Below the pieces are notes generated by a model. The model did no database searches, had not been told where the DNA came from, and saw only the letters and a list, made by a program, of their open reading frames with translations. Shown piece after piece: positions 17,481-25,903 of a DNA stretch of 64,000 bases; the first letter of the stretch is position 1, and every line of letters begins with the position of its first letter. Source of the DNA: JACPRL01 sp035573715. Its GTDB lineage: Bacteria > Acidobacteriota > Terriglobia > Acidiferrales > 2-02-FULL-67-57. The stretch covers positions 248,001 to 312,000 of the forward strand of contig DATLZZ010000002.1 in the NCBI GenBank assembly GCA_035573715.1, in the 5' to 3' direction. Made by a program: the position numbers and the translations under genes.

Positions 17481-17927
17481 TTAGCGGCGGCAGTTGGTGC
17501 AGTAGCCGCCCATCTCGACGCGGGTGACCACGATGTGGAAGCTGCAGTCGCGCTCAATCTGCCCTTTGAGGCGCTCGAACAGCGTGCTCTCGAACTCCAT
17601 CACCTTGCCGCAGCGCAGGCAGGCCATATGGATGTGCTCGCGTTGGGGGTGGCGCTCGTAGTAGTGGCCGTCGCCGCGGATGTGCAGCAAATCGAGCTCA
17701 TCAATCAGCCCGTGGCGCTTGAGCAGCTTCAAGGTGCGGTAAACGGTGACGCGGTTTATGCTGGAGTCGAACTTGCGCGCCTTGCGCAGGATCATGCCGG
17801 CGTCCAGGTGCCGGTCGGCGGTCTCGATGATGCCCAGGATGGTGCGCCGCTGCCGCGTCAGGCGCACTCCGCGGGCCATCAGCTCCGCCTGCAACCGTCC
17901 CGGCGCTTCTGTCTGCGGCATCGGCAT
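17481..17927 (-). CDS. Fur-family metalloregulatory repressor
   Basis: 148 residues. It has an N-terminal winged helix (GVRLTRQRRTILGIIE, INRVTVYRTLKLL) and a C-terminal dimerisation domain with REHIHMACLRCGKVMEF and a terminal YCTNC. Both CxxC pairs of the structural zinc site are intact. The ATG at 17927 follows a strong AGGAGG at proper spacing. It could sense Fe, Zn, Mn or peroxide, and the residues seen do not decide among these. A TGCAA-N5-TTGCA palindrome just after its own -10 implies autoregulation. The same site controls the downstream TonB/cytochrome operon on the same strand. Confidence 0.92.
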   Translation of the reverse strand: MPMPQTEAPGRLQAELMARGVRLTRQRRTILGIIETADRHLDAGMILRKARKFDSSINRVTVYRTLKLLKRHGLIDELDLLHIRGDGHYYERHPQREHIHMACLRCGKVMEFESTLFERLKGQIERDCSFHIVVTRVEMGGYCTNCRR

Positions 17928-17939
17928 CGTCGCACCTCC

Positions 17940-17954
17940 TGCAATCCGGTTGCA
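17940..17954 (-). promoter_or_regulatory. Fur-family operator, site A (autoregulatory)
   Basis: TGCAA-tccgg-TTGCA lies 3 bases downstream of the fur -10 box, over the expected transcription start, and 12 nt upstream of the fur ATG. It shares arms and spacing with the sites at 17327 and 17406. Confidence 0.7.
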
Positions 17955-17957
17955 CCT

Positions 17958-17986
17958 AGTTTAACGCCCAACGGCAATCAAGGCAA
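17958..17986 (-). promoter_or_regulatory. promoter of the Fur-family gene
   Basis: Minus strand: -35 TTGCCT (17981-17986), 17-nt spacer, -10 TAAACT (17958-17963). The -10 hexamer is identical to that of the target operon promoter. Confidence 0.65.
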
Positions 17987-18015
17987 GCTTTCGTTTCGGG
18001 AACTCTTAGACTCTG

Positions 18016-18786
18016 TCGCCTGCCATCGCCCGCACCGCCACCAGCATCCGCTCCGGCGCCAAGACGCCGGCGGCTGGCATGATCCACGCTCTGGTTCTAT
18101 TGGGGATCGTGTTGCTGGGCGGGCCGCTGGCCAAGCACATCCCCATTGGCGTGCTGGCCGCCATCCTGATGGTCGTTTCCTACAACATCGGCGAGTGGAA
18201 GGAAATTCGCCCGCTGCTGCGGCTGACCAAAGCCGACATCAGCGTCTGGGCCATCACTTTCGCGCTGACGGTTTTCGCCGACCTGACCATCGCCGTCGAG
18301 GTCGGCATGCTGCTGGCGGCGCTGCTCTTCATCCGCAAGGTCACGCAGACCACAACGGTCTCCGAAGTTACCCCGATTACGTGGACGACGGTCGCGTCCA
18401 CATCCTTCAGGACAAGGAGATTCCCAACTACGCCACGATCATCCGGATCCCACGGGCCGTTTCTCCTCGGCAGCACCGACAAGCTCGAGGAAGCCACGCG
18501 CCACGTCAGCCGCTTCCCGCCGATCGTCATTCTCCGCCTTCGCAATATGACCGCCATCGATGCTGCGGGCCTGCTGGCGCTCGAAGACCTCGCCGACCGC
18601 CTCCACGCCGCGGGTCGCCATCTGATTCTCTGCGGCGCCCGCGAGCAACCGGCGCAGTTGATGCACCAGGCGGAGTTTGAGCGTCATATTGGGCGAGAGA
18701 ACATCTGCCCACATGTCCAGGCGGCGCTCGAGCGCGCCGGGCAAATCTACGACCGCCGCCACCGCCACTCCGAAGAGGAAGCGTAG
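18016..18786 (+). pseudogene. truncated, frameshifted SulP-type anion transporter with STAS domain
   Basis: The similarity begins abruptly at AIARTATSIRSGAKTPAAG, a motif from the middle of SulP permeases, so roughly the first 250-300 residues are missing. The last membrane helices (IHALVLLGIVLLGG, ADISVWAITFALTVFADLTI) and a C-terminal STAS domain (LRLRNMTAIDAAGLLALEDL) follow. Between them two compensating indels shift the frame. After VSEVTP the correct reading DYVDDGRVHILQDKEIPNYA lies in another frame (one base missing near 18375). The original frame returns at HGPFLLGSTDKLEEAT (one extra C near 18450). An open frame from 18079 remains but should not make a working transporter. Confidence 0.75.
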
Positions 18787-18839
18787 GGGTTTGTTCAGTC
18801 TCGGAGACTCTTGGACTCCTGGACTCTGCGACTTTCTCT

Positions 18840-19955
18840 TCAGTCGGTGGGCTCGCTGGCAGGAACGGCACCGGCGCGCATCTGGGCGACGTAGTCTTCG
18901 ATTTCTTTGACCAGCTCGGGGACAATCTGTTCTTCCGGCACGCGGCGAATGGCCACGCCGTCGCGATAGATCATCCCGTTGCCTCGTCCTGCGGCTACGC
19001 CGACGTGGGCGGTGCGGGCTTCGCCGGGGCCGTTGACCGCGCAGCCCATCACCGCGACGTTGATAGGCTCCTGAATGTGAGTGATCGCGCGCTCAATCTC
19101 GCCGACAATCTTAAACAGATCCACTTCGAGTCGGCCGCAAGTGGGGCAGGCAATGACGTTGACGCCGCGGGCGCGGATGTCGAGAGACTTGAGAATCTCG
19201 TAGGCGACGCGCACTTCTTCCACGGGGTCGGTAGCCAGCGAAACGCGAATGGTGTCGCCAATGCCTTCGGCCAGCAGCATCCCCAGCCCCACCGAGGACT
19301 TGATGGTGCCGGCAAAGCCCGAGCCGGCCTCGGTGATGCCGAGGTGGAAGGGATAGTCCACCTGTGGCGCGAGCAGCCGATAGGCGTCGACGGTGAGTTG
19401 CACGTGCGAGGCCTTGAGTGAAATGATGATGTCGCGGAAGTCGAGCTCTTCCAGGATGCGGATGTGGTCAAGCGCGCTTTCGACCATCGCCTCCGCAGTC
19501 GGGTAGCCGTACTTTTCCAGCAGGCGCCGCTCCAGCGAACCGGCATTGACTCCGATGCGAATCGGCACGCCGCAGGCCTGCGCCTTGCGCACCACTTCGC
19601 GCACCTTGTCGGGCTCGCCGATGTTGCCGGGGTTCAAGCGCAGTTTGGCAATGCCGGCATCGAGCGCCATCAGCGCCAGCCGGTACTGGAAGTGAATGTC
19701 AGCGACCAGGGGAACCTTGGGAACGCGCTTGGCGATGTCGGCCAACGCGATGGCGGCGGCCACGTCCGGCACCGCCAGCCGCACCAGCTCGCAGCCGGCG
19801 GCGACCATCGCTTCAATCTGCGCGACGGTGGCGGCGACGTCGCGCGTGTCGGTCTTGGTCATCGACTGCACGAGGATGGGCGCATCCCCGCCGATGGCGT
19901 GCGGCCCCACGCGCACCGGCCGGGTGGCTCGCCGCGGGCGCTGCTTTTCGAGCAT
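18840..19955 (-). CDS. ispG: 4-hydroxy-3-methylbut-2-enyl diphosphate synthase (flavodoxin/ferredoxin)
   Basis: 371 residues, the compact bacterial IspG with a TIM barrel and a C-terminal iron-sulphur domain. Cluster cysteines are in IACPTCGRLEVD and MGCAVNGPGEA, the latter with the Glu that completes the 4Fe-4S site. It reduces MEcPP to HMBPP, the sixth step of the MEP isoprenoid pathway. It is the last gene of the uppS-cdsA-dxr-rseP-ispG run, 28 nt after rseP. Confidence 0.96.
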   Translation of the reverse strand: MLEKQRPRRATRPVRVGPHAIGGDAPILVQSMTKTDTRDVAATVAQIEAMVAAGCELVRLAVPDVAAAIALADIAKRVPKVPLVADIHFQYRLALMALDAGIAKLRLNPGNIGEPDKVREVVRKAQACGVPIRIGVNAGSLERRLLEKYGYPTAEAMVESALDHIRILEELDFRDIIISLKASHVQLTVDAYRLLAPQVDYPFHLGITEAGSGFAGTIKSSVGLGMLLAEGIGDTIRVSLATDPVEEVRVAYEILKSLDIRARGVNVIACPTCGRLEVDLFKIVGEIERAITHIQEPINVAVMGCAVNGPGEARTAHVGVAAGRGNGMIYRDGVAIRRVPEEQIVPELVKEIEDYVAQMRAGAVPASEPTD

Positions 19956-19983
19956 GTTCCCCGCCCCGAAGAATTACGCTGCG

Positions 19984-21315
19984 CTAATTGAAAAAGATGC
20001 GCACAATGTCATTGTACATTACGAAAACGAAGACCAGCAGGAGGAAGCCCATCGCCACCTGGCTCAATCGCTCCTTGAGCGTCAGGCTAAGGTCGCGCCG
20101 CAGCACGCCCTCAATCGCGAAAAACAGGATGTGCCCGCCGTCGAGAATCGGAATCGGCAGCAGGTTCAATATCCCCAGGCTCAGGCTGATGGCAGCGGTC
20201 AGGTTCAGAACCGCCAGCCAGCCACCCTGCTCGCCCTGTGCTCCCGTAACGTGCACGATGCCGACGGGGCCCGACACGCCGCGTAAGCTGGCGCGGCCGG
20301 TGAAAAGCCGGGCGACCAGGTCGAGCATCCGCCTGCCCATACTCACGTTGGTGTGCAGCGATTCTTGAAACGCCTGCGGCAGCGTCAGTTGCTTCCGAAC
20401 CGTGCGGAAGTGAGGTCCGTATTCCAGACCAAGCAACCACCGCTTGCCGTCCGGGTGATCGCCGTACTCGGGCGTGACGTTGATGTCCTGTTGCTTCCCT
20501 TCCCGCTCGATAGTGAGCACCACCGGCTGGCCGCCGAGTTGCTGGAGGCGCTGCGAAATCGGATTCTGCCCCTCGGGGCTGATGCTGATCTTTTCCCCGT
20601 TCATTGCCAGCAGGAGGTCTCCAGACTTGATGCCCGCCTTGCCCGCGGGGCCGGTCGGTGAAACCCGAATGACGACGGGAGAAATGTCGGGCAGCCAGCC
20701 GACTTCCCACAGCCCGGGTTGACCGCGCTCGGGCAGCGTAAGCGAGAGCGTAAGGGTCTGACCAGCCCGTTGCACGACCACGGGTACCGTTGGCCCGCTT
20801 GCCAGAGCAGTTTCGATTCCCACGTCCTCCCAGGTAGCTGTCGATCCGGCACCAATCTTCAGGATTCGATCGCCGGGTTGGATTCCCGCAGTGCCCGCCG
20901 GCGATTCACTCAGAACCGCCGCCACTACCGGAGGTTCATCGAGGATTGCCGGGCGCTCGTAGTGAACGTAGAACACCCCCGTCAGCAGCAGCACCGCGGT
21001 GAGGATGTTGACGGTGGGGCCGCCGAGAACAATCAGCGTGCGCTGCCAGCGCGGCTTGGAGAAGAACTCATCCGGCGCGCCGGTTCGGCCCTCAGCCGGA
21101 TTGTCGCCGGCCATCTTGACGTAGCCGCCGAGCGGCAAAACGCTCAACCGGTAGTCGGTCGGCCCGCGGGTGATGCCCCAGATGCGCTTGCCGAACCCGA
21201 TGGAAAAAATTTCCACCCGCACGCCCATCAACTTGGCAATGACGAAGTGGCCCCATTCGTGAACCAGCACCATCAGGCCCAGCAGAACAATCCCAACCAG
21301 GATCCAGGGGCTCAT
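19984..21315 (-). CDS. rseP: site-2 intramembrane metalloprotease RseP
   Basis: 443 residues. The zinc motif HEWGH is at residues 19-23 in the first membrane helix and the third ligand is in PIPILDGGHILF near the C terminus. Two PDZ domains lie between (AGTAGIQPGDRILKI and AGKAGIKSGDLLLAMNGEKI). It cleaves membrane-anchored anti-sigma factors and signal peptides within the inner membrane. The start ATG overlaps the dxr stop by 4 nt, so the two are translationally coupled. Confidence 0.95.
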   Translation of the reverse strand: MSPWILVGIVLLGLMVLVHEWGHFVIAKLMGVRVEIFSIGFGKRIWGITRGPTDYRLSVLPLGGYVKMAGDNPAEGRTGAPDEFFSKPRWQRTLIVLGGPTVNILTAVLLLTGVFYVHYERPAILDEPPVVAAVLSESPAGTAGIQPGDRILKIGAGSTATWEDVGIETALASGPTVPVVVQRAGQTLTLSLTLPERGQPGLWEVGWLPDISPVVIRVSPTGPAGKAGIKSGDLLLAMNGEKISISPEGQNPISQRLQQLGGQPVVLTIEREGKQQDINVTPEYGDHPDGKRWLLGLEYGPHFRTVRKQLTLPQAFQESLHTNVSMGRRMLDLVARLFTGRASLRGVSGPVGIVHVTGAQGEQGGWLAVLNLTAAISLSLGILNLLPIPILDGGHILFFAIEGVLRRDLSLTLKERLSQVAMGFLLLVFVFVMYNDIVRIFFN

Positions 21316-22499
21316 CCGGTCTTCCTTCGACGCTGAAGCGTGGTGAGCAGATGGGAGGCGTAGGCGCGCGCCTGGCGGTCGCAGGTCAGCACTTCGTCAA
21401 TGCTCTTGAGTTTGACGGGCGTCGACGATTCCAGCGTGCGCTCAATCAGTTCGGGAATCTGCGTGAACCGCAGGCGGCGATTGAGGAAAGCGTCTACTGC
21501 CACCTCGTCGGCGGCGTTGAGCACGCAGGGCATCGAGCCCCCCGCCTCCAGCGCCTGGCGCGCCAACCGCAGGCAGGGAAACTTCTTTTCGTCCGGCGGC
21601 TGGAAGTCGAGCCGGCGCAGTTCGGTCCAACTGAAGCGGTGATTCGAGGTCGGCAGCCGGTCGGGATAGGTCAGCACGTATTGGAGCGGCAACCGCATGT
21701 CGGGCGGCGCCATCTGCGCCAGCACCGAGCCGTCCACGAACTCGACCATCGAATGCACCGTCGATTGCGGATGAATCACCACCTCAATCTGCTCCGGCTT
21801 CAACCCGAAGAGCCAGTGCGCTTCGATGACCTCGAACCCTTTGTTCATCAGCGTCGCCGAGTCCACGGTGATCCGGTTGCCCATCCTCCAGTTTGGATGC
21901 TGCAGCGCCTGGCGGGGTGTGGCGCGTTCCAGCTTGGCGCGCGCCCAGCGCAGAAACGGCCCGCCGGAACCGGTCAGAATCAGCCGCCGCATCTCTTTCG
22001 GCTGCCCGGCGCGCAGGCACTGGTGGACGGCATTGTGCTCGCTGTCCACTGGAAGAATCTCGCTCCCGCTCACTGCGGCGGCGTTTGTGACCAGCTCGCC
22101 CGCCGCGACCAGCACCTCTTTGTTCGCCAGAGCCAGCGTTTTCCCCGCCGCCACCGCCTTGAAGCTTGCCTCCAGACCAACCACGCCGACCGTGGCTGAA
22201 ACCAACAAGTCGGCGCGCGGGTGAGTGGCGGCGGCAATCAGGCCATCGCGGCCCCAGAGAATCTCCGGCTCGCGCGTCAGCCGCAACGCGCGCAAGCGGT
22301 CGCGCAGCGCTGCCACGCGGTCAGCCGAGGCCACCGATACCACTTCCGGATGGAAGCGCGTCACCTGGCCGGCCAGCCGCTCGACATTCTCGCCCGCCGC
22401 CAGCGCCACCACCGAAAAGCGCTCGGGGAATTGTTCCACCACTTCGAGGCACTGACGCCCCACCGAGCCGGTGGAGCCGAGAATGGCGATTTGGCGCAT
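21312..22499 (-). CDS. dxr: 1-deoxy-D-xylulose 5-phosphate reductoisomerase
   Basis: 395 residues from the ATG at 22499 (MRQIAILGSTGSVGRQ). Upstream in-frame sequence to 23237 is only cdsA read in the wrong frame. NADPH loop GSTGSVG, metal site LPVDSEHNAVHQ, flexible loop GNRITVDSATLMNKGFE and the C-terminal helical domain are all present. It catalyses the second MEP-pathway step, DXP to MEP. The ATG shares one base with the cdsA stop (TAATG), and its own stop overlaps the rseP start. Confidence 0.95.
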   Translation of the reverse strand: MRQIAILGSTGSVGRQCLEVVEQFPERFSVVALAAGENVERLAGQVTRFHPEVVSVASADRVAALRDRLRALRLTREPEILWGRDGLIAAATHPRADLLVSATVGVVGLEASFKAVAAGKTLALANKEVLVAAGELVTNAAAVSGSEILPVDSEHNAVHQCLRAGQPKEMRRLILTGSGGPFLRWARAKLERATPRQALQHPNWRMGNRITVDSATLMNKGFEVIEAHWLFGLKPEQIEVVIHPQSTVHSMVEFVDGSVLAQMAPPDMRLPLQYVLTYPDRLPTSNHRFSWTELRRLDFQPPDEKKFPCLRLARQALEAGGSMPCVLNAADEVAVDAFLNRRLRFTQIPELIERTLESSTPVKLKSIDEVLTCDRQARAYASHLLTTLQRRRKTG

Positions 22500-23308
22500 T
22501 AAGGTTGAATGACGCTGCGGGTCAACAACCACCAATAGTACCACAGCGCCGGAGCGGCGAATAAGAGACTGTCGATGCGGTCGAGCATGCCGCCGTGGCC
22601 GGGCAGCAGGCCGGAGGAGTCTTTGACCCCGGCGCCGCGCTTGAGCGCCGATTCGGCCAGGTCGCCGAACTGCCCGACGATGTTCACGATGAGGCCCAGC
22701 AGCAACCCGTGGACTTCGGGAAGGAGAGGAAACCAGTAGCGAAAGAGGAAATAGGCCGCGGCGCTCGTCGCGACCACGCTGGTGGCTGTGCCTTCGATCG
22801 TCTTGCCAGGACTGATGGCGGGCGCGAGTTTGTGGCGTCCCAGCGCCTTGCCGCCGAAATACGCGGCCGTGTCGGTCACCCAGATGAGCACCAACAGAAA
22901 AAGAAGGCCCTGGGCGCCGTAAGGCAGCCCGCGCACAACCAGCATCAACGCGAAAGGCAGCGCCACATAAAAGAGCCCGAAGACGGCCGTCGCCGCGGCC
23001 CAGAAAACGTCGGCGGTCATTTGCGGGCGCGCCATCGCCAGCAGAAACAGCGCCGACGACGCGCCGATAAGCATTGCCAGGAGATGCTCCGCCCGCCACG
23101 CGGCCACCGCCCAGAGCGCCAGGGCTGCGAGGTAGACGGGCAGGCGCGCCGGCGTTGCGTTCATTCGGGCCGCAAGCTCGAGGTACTCCCACAGGGCTAG
23201 CAGTGCGAAGGGCAGCAAGCCGATGAAGAACAGCCACAGCGGCGCCCGCAACACCAGCGCCGCCACGACGGGAATTAGAACGACGGCAGTCAGGATGCGC
23301 TGGAGCAT
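22499..23308 (-). CDS. cdsA: phosphatidate cytidylyltransferase
   Basis: 269 residues with about eight membrane helices. The CdsA signature near the C terminus is complete (KRGAGVKDSSGLLPGHGG, MLDRIDSLLFA) with its Asp residues. It makes CDP-diacylglycerol from phosphatidate and CTP for phospholipid synthesis. It is placed between the RHH gene and dxr in the envelope/isoprenoid operon. Confidence 0.94.
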   Translation of the reverse strand: MLQRILTAVVLIPVVAALVLRAPLWLFFIGLLPFALLALWEYLELAARMNATPARLPVYLAALALWAVAAWRAEHLLAMLIGASSALFLLAMARPQMTADVFWAAATAVFGLFYVALPFALMLVVRGLPYGAQGLLFLLVLIWVTDTAAYFGGKALGRHKLAPAISPGKTIEGTATSVVATSAAAYFLFRYWFPLLPEVHGLLLGLIVNIVGQFGDLAESALKRGAGVKDSSGLLPGHGGMLDRIDSLLFAAPALWYYWWLLTRSVIQP

Positions 23309-23365
23309 GGCCCGCCTATAGTATCGTGCCGGGGAGGTTCGGAGTAGCGGAACGACGACCGGCCA

Positions 23366-23599
23366 TCAGTCGGCCAGCAGCTTCATCAGCTTGCGGTTCT
23401 TCTCGACCGCGCGGCGAAACTGGCGCAGCGCCTCGGGCCGCAGCGTTCCCTGGGACGGAACAACCACTTCGAGGTAGTGGCGCAGAGCGCGTTCCAGTAA
23501 GTAGCGGCGGGTCTGGCCGTTGCGGCGGGCGACCTGGTCGAGCCGAGCGTAGAGCCCCGCGTCAATTTCCAGGCCCAGTTTGCGCGCCTTGCGAGCCAT
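23366..23599 (-). CDS. ribbon-helix-helix DNA-binding protein
   Basis: 77 residues, highly basic. The first 45 fit a ribbon-helix-helix fold: a short strand KLGLEIDAGLYARLDQVAR, then RNGQTRRYLLERALRHYLE. A C-terminal Arg/Lys-rich helix follows (EALRQFRRAVEKNRK). Similar proteins act as small repressors or antitoxins, but no toxin gene is next to it. It is inserted between uppS and cdsA, genes that normally adjoin. Two TCTAGA palindromes one helical turn apart lie about 55-70 bases upstream and could be its operator. Confidence 0.78.
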   Translation of the reverse strand: MARKARKLGLEIDAGLYARLDQVARRNGQTRRYLLERALRHYLEVVVPSQGTLRPEALRQFRRAVEKNRKLMKLLAD

Positions 23600-23652
23600 A
23601 CAGAGCCATGCTGCTAGAGACTTCTTCCCACGTCAAGCGGATTCTTCCAGAT

Positions 23653-23668
23653 TCTAGAACTATCTAGA
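23653..23668. promoter_or_regulatory. tandem TCTAGA palindromes, possible RHH operator
   Basis: TCTAGA at 23653-23658 and again at 23663-23668, centre to centre 10 bp, in the 114-nt gap between uppS and the RHH gene. RHH repressors commonly bind such helically phased short palindromes. A weak promoter (TTGACG, 17 nt, CAGCAT) for the RHH gene lies just downstream on the minus strand. Confidence 0.4.
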
Positions 23669-23713
23669 CTCAAGGGTTAGCGACAGAAAGCCGGTGGGCT
23701 GAAGCTGCTTGGG

Positions 23714-24535
23714 CTAGCGGCGCGAGAGTTGGGCGTGGCGCGCGCTGTGCCCCACAGTTCCCTGCCTCGCTTCGGGCGAGAGGCCGCCGTAGCGCCGCTC
23801 GCGGCGCTGGAAGTCGAGGAAGGCTTGGAGCAGATGGCGCGGCGTAAAGTCCGGCCAGAGGGTTTCCGTCACCCAGATTTCGGTATAGGCCATCTGCCAG
23901 AGCAGGAAGTTGCTCAGGCGCATTTCCCCGCTGGTGCGGATGAGCAGGTCGGGGTCGGGGAGGTCGCCGGCGTCAAGATGAGCGCTGAGCGCCGCTTCGT
24001 CGATCGGAAGGTGACCGTTCTGCTGATGACGCTCGAGGAAGCGCCGCACGGCGTCAACAATCTCCGCTCGAGCACTGTAGTTGAGCGCGACCACGACTTG
24101 CAGGCCGGTGTTCTTCTCGGTGGACTCGAGCGCCTGGGCAACGTCGCGGCGGACTTCGCCGGGCAGCTCGCGCCAGCGCCCGATGACCCGCAGGCGAACG
24201 TTGTTGCGGCGCATGTAGTCGAGCTCGCGCCGCACGTACTGCCGCAGTAGCTGCATCAGGAAATCCACTTCCTCCCGCGGGCGCTTCCAGTTGTCGAGCG
24301 AAAAGGCGAAAAGCGTAAGCACCGGCAGGTGCATGCGGGCGCAGAACTCCACGATCTCGCGCACGGCGCGCACGCCCGCGCGGTGCCCGGCAATGCGCGG
24401 CTGGTGGCGGCGGCGCGCCCAGCGGCCGTTGCCGTCGAGAATGATGGCCACGTGCCGGGGCAGCGCCTCGGGGTCAAGCTGTGCCCACAGGCGCGCCTCT
24501 TCCGCAGTCATCTTGAACGGCGGCTTGGTTTTCAT
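23714..24535 (-). CDS. uppS: isoprenyl transferase (undecaprenyl diphosphate synthase)
   Basis: 273 residues from the ATG at 24535 (MKTKPPFKM). Catalytic loop HVAIILDGNGRWARRR with the Asp, FAFSLDNWKRP, and the C-terminal pair RTSGEMRLSNFLLWQMAY and WPDF identify cis-prenyltransferase. It makes the C55 lipid carrier for peptidoglycan and other cell-surface glycans. It heads the cdsA-dxr-rseP-ispG group, with the RHH gene in between. Confidence 0.94.
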   Translation of the reverse strand: MKTKPPFKMTAEEARLWAQLDPEALPRHVAIILDGNGRWARRRHQPRIAGHRAGVRAVREIVEFCARMHLPVLTLFAFSLDNWKRPREEVDFLMQLLRQYVRRELDYMRRNNVRLRVIGRWRELPGEVRRDVAQALESTEKNTGLQVVVALNYSARAEIVDAVRRFLERHQQNGHLPIDEAALSAHLDAGDLPDPDLLIRTSGEMRLSNFLLWQMAYTEIWVTETLWPDFTPRHLLQAFLDFQRRERRYGGLSPEARQGTVGHSARHAQLSRR

Positions 24536-24583
24536 CGATAGATTCAACCTAACACAGCGAATGGGGAGAGGCAATGCGTTGCC

Positions 24584-25903
24584 TCAGCGGCTTCCCTGCC
24601 CTCCCACCACGCCCAGCGCTTCCACGCCCAGGTAGAGCAGCGCGAACGTAAGAACAATCACCAGGAGGACCGTACCCCAGGCAATAATGTTGCGCGGAGT
24701 CGTATTGCGCCACTCCCCCATCAGGTCGGTCCGGTTGACCAGAATCAGCATGAAGACCAGCACCACAGGGAGGAGAAAACTGTTCACCACCTGGGAGAGC
24801 ACCAGGATGCGGACCAGCGGTGTGTGTGGTAGCAGGATGAGCCCGGCGCCCACGGCAAGGAGCGCGGTGTAGAGCCAGTAAAAAATCGGCGCTTCGCGGA
24901 AGCTTTTGTCGAGCCCCGCCTCGACGCCGATGCCTTCGCAGATGACGTAGGCGGTGGAAAGCGGCAGGATCGAGGCCGCGAACAGCGACGCATTGAGCAA
25001 ACCAAAAGCAAACAACGCCGAGGCGTACTCACCAGCCAGAGGTCGCAGGGCATGGGCAGCGTCGGCAGCGTTCTGGATGTGAGTGATGCCGGCCTTGTTC
25101 AGCGTGGCTGCGCAGGCCACGATGATGCAGAAGACCACCGCCATGCAGGTGATGCTGCCGACCAGCACGTCGGCGCGGGTTTCCCAGTAGCGCTCGCGTG
25201 GGATTCGCTTCTCCACCACCGAGGATTGCAGGTAGAAGTGCTGCCAGGGCGCCACGGTCGAACCGAGCAGCGCCAGCAGAGCCACGAGATAGCCTAGCTT
25301 CCACTCCACCACCGGCCGCACACTGTGGTAGGCCGCCTTCATCCAATCCGGCTCAGCCAGCACTGCGGAGAGAATGTAGGAGACGTAGAAAAGGCACCCG
25401 ACGAGGAAGACGCGCTCGACGAGCCGGTAGCTGCCGCGCAACACCAGCAGCCACACCAGCAGCGCCGCCAGAGGTACCGCGACGTGTCGCTTGACGCCGA
25501 AGAGTTCCGCGCTCGCCGCCACCCCGGCGAACTCCGCCATCACGTTGCCCAGCGCGACCGCCAGGACTGCCAGCATCAGGAAGAAGGTGGTGCGAAAACC
25601 GAACTCTTCTCGGATGAGGTCGGACAGTCCCTTGCCGGTGACCACCCCCATGCGGGCCGCCATCTCTTCCGTGACGTAGAGAATGATGGTCATGGGGATG
25701 ATAGTCCACAGCAGCAGGTAGCCGAACTGCGCTCCGGCGAGCGAGTAGGAGTAGATGCCGCCGGCGTCGTTGTCCACGTTGGAAGTGATCAAGCCCGGCC
25801 CGATGACGCTGATAAACAGCGCAATCCGGCGGCGCCACAACCGAAGCTGCGGCACCGGTCGCCGCACCGTCCCCAGCCACTCCTTTACGCTTGCCTTTGC
25901 CAC
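24584..25903 (-). CDS. Nramp-related divalent cation transporter, probable NRMT (Mg/Mn) subtype
   Basis: 439 residues with about 11 membrane helices of the Nramp/LeuT fold. Helix 1 (GPGLITSNVDNDAGG) aligns with the canonical metal motif DPGN but reads DNDA. Helix 6 (LGSTVAPWQHFYLQSS) aligns with the canonical MPHN but reads APWQ. Thus the soft-metal-selecting Met is Ala and the His/Asn are changed. These are the changes reported for Nramp-related magnesium transporters, which carry hydrated Mg and Mn. The gene overlaps the MgtE-sensor gene by 19 nt, supporting Mg as substrate. It ends 49 nt before uppS. Confidence 0.85.
   Translation of the reverse strand: MAKASVKEWLGTVRRPVPQLRLWRRRIALFISVIGPGLITSNVDNDAGGIYSYSLAGAQFGYLLLWTIIPMTIILYVTEEMAARMGVVTGKGLSDLIREEFGFRTTFFLMLAVLAVALGNVMAEFAGVAASAELFGVKRHVAVPLAALLVWLLVLRGSYRLVERVFLVGCLFYVSYILSAVLAEPDWMKAAYHSVRPVVEWKLGYLVALLALLGSTVAPWQHFYLQSSVVEKRIPRERYWETRADVLVGSITCMAVVFCIIVACAATLNKAGITHIQNAADAAHALRPLAGEYASALFAFGLLNASLFAASILPLSTAYVICEGIGVEAGLDKSFREAPIFYWLYTALLAVGAGLILLPHTPLVRILVLSQVVNSFLLPVVLVFMLILVNRTDLMGEWRNTTPRNIIAWGTVLLVIVLTFALLYLGVEALGVVGGQGSR

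Noticed and set aside
18801..18839. Possible terminator hairpin AGTCTC-G-GAGACT after the sulP remnant
   Set aside because: One-base loop and no T-run.
22500..23237. N-terminal extension of dxr
   Set aside because: Shadow of cdsA. The IspC N-terminus MRQIAILGSTGS fits the ATG at 22499.
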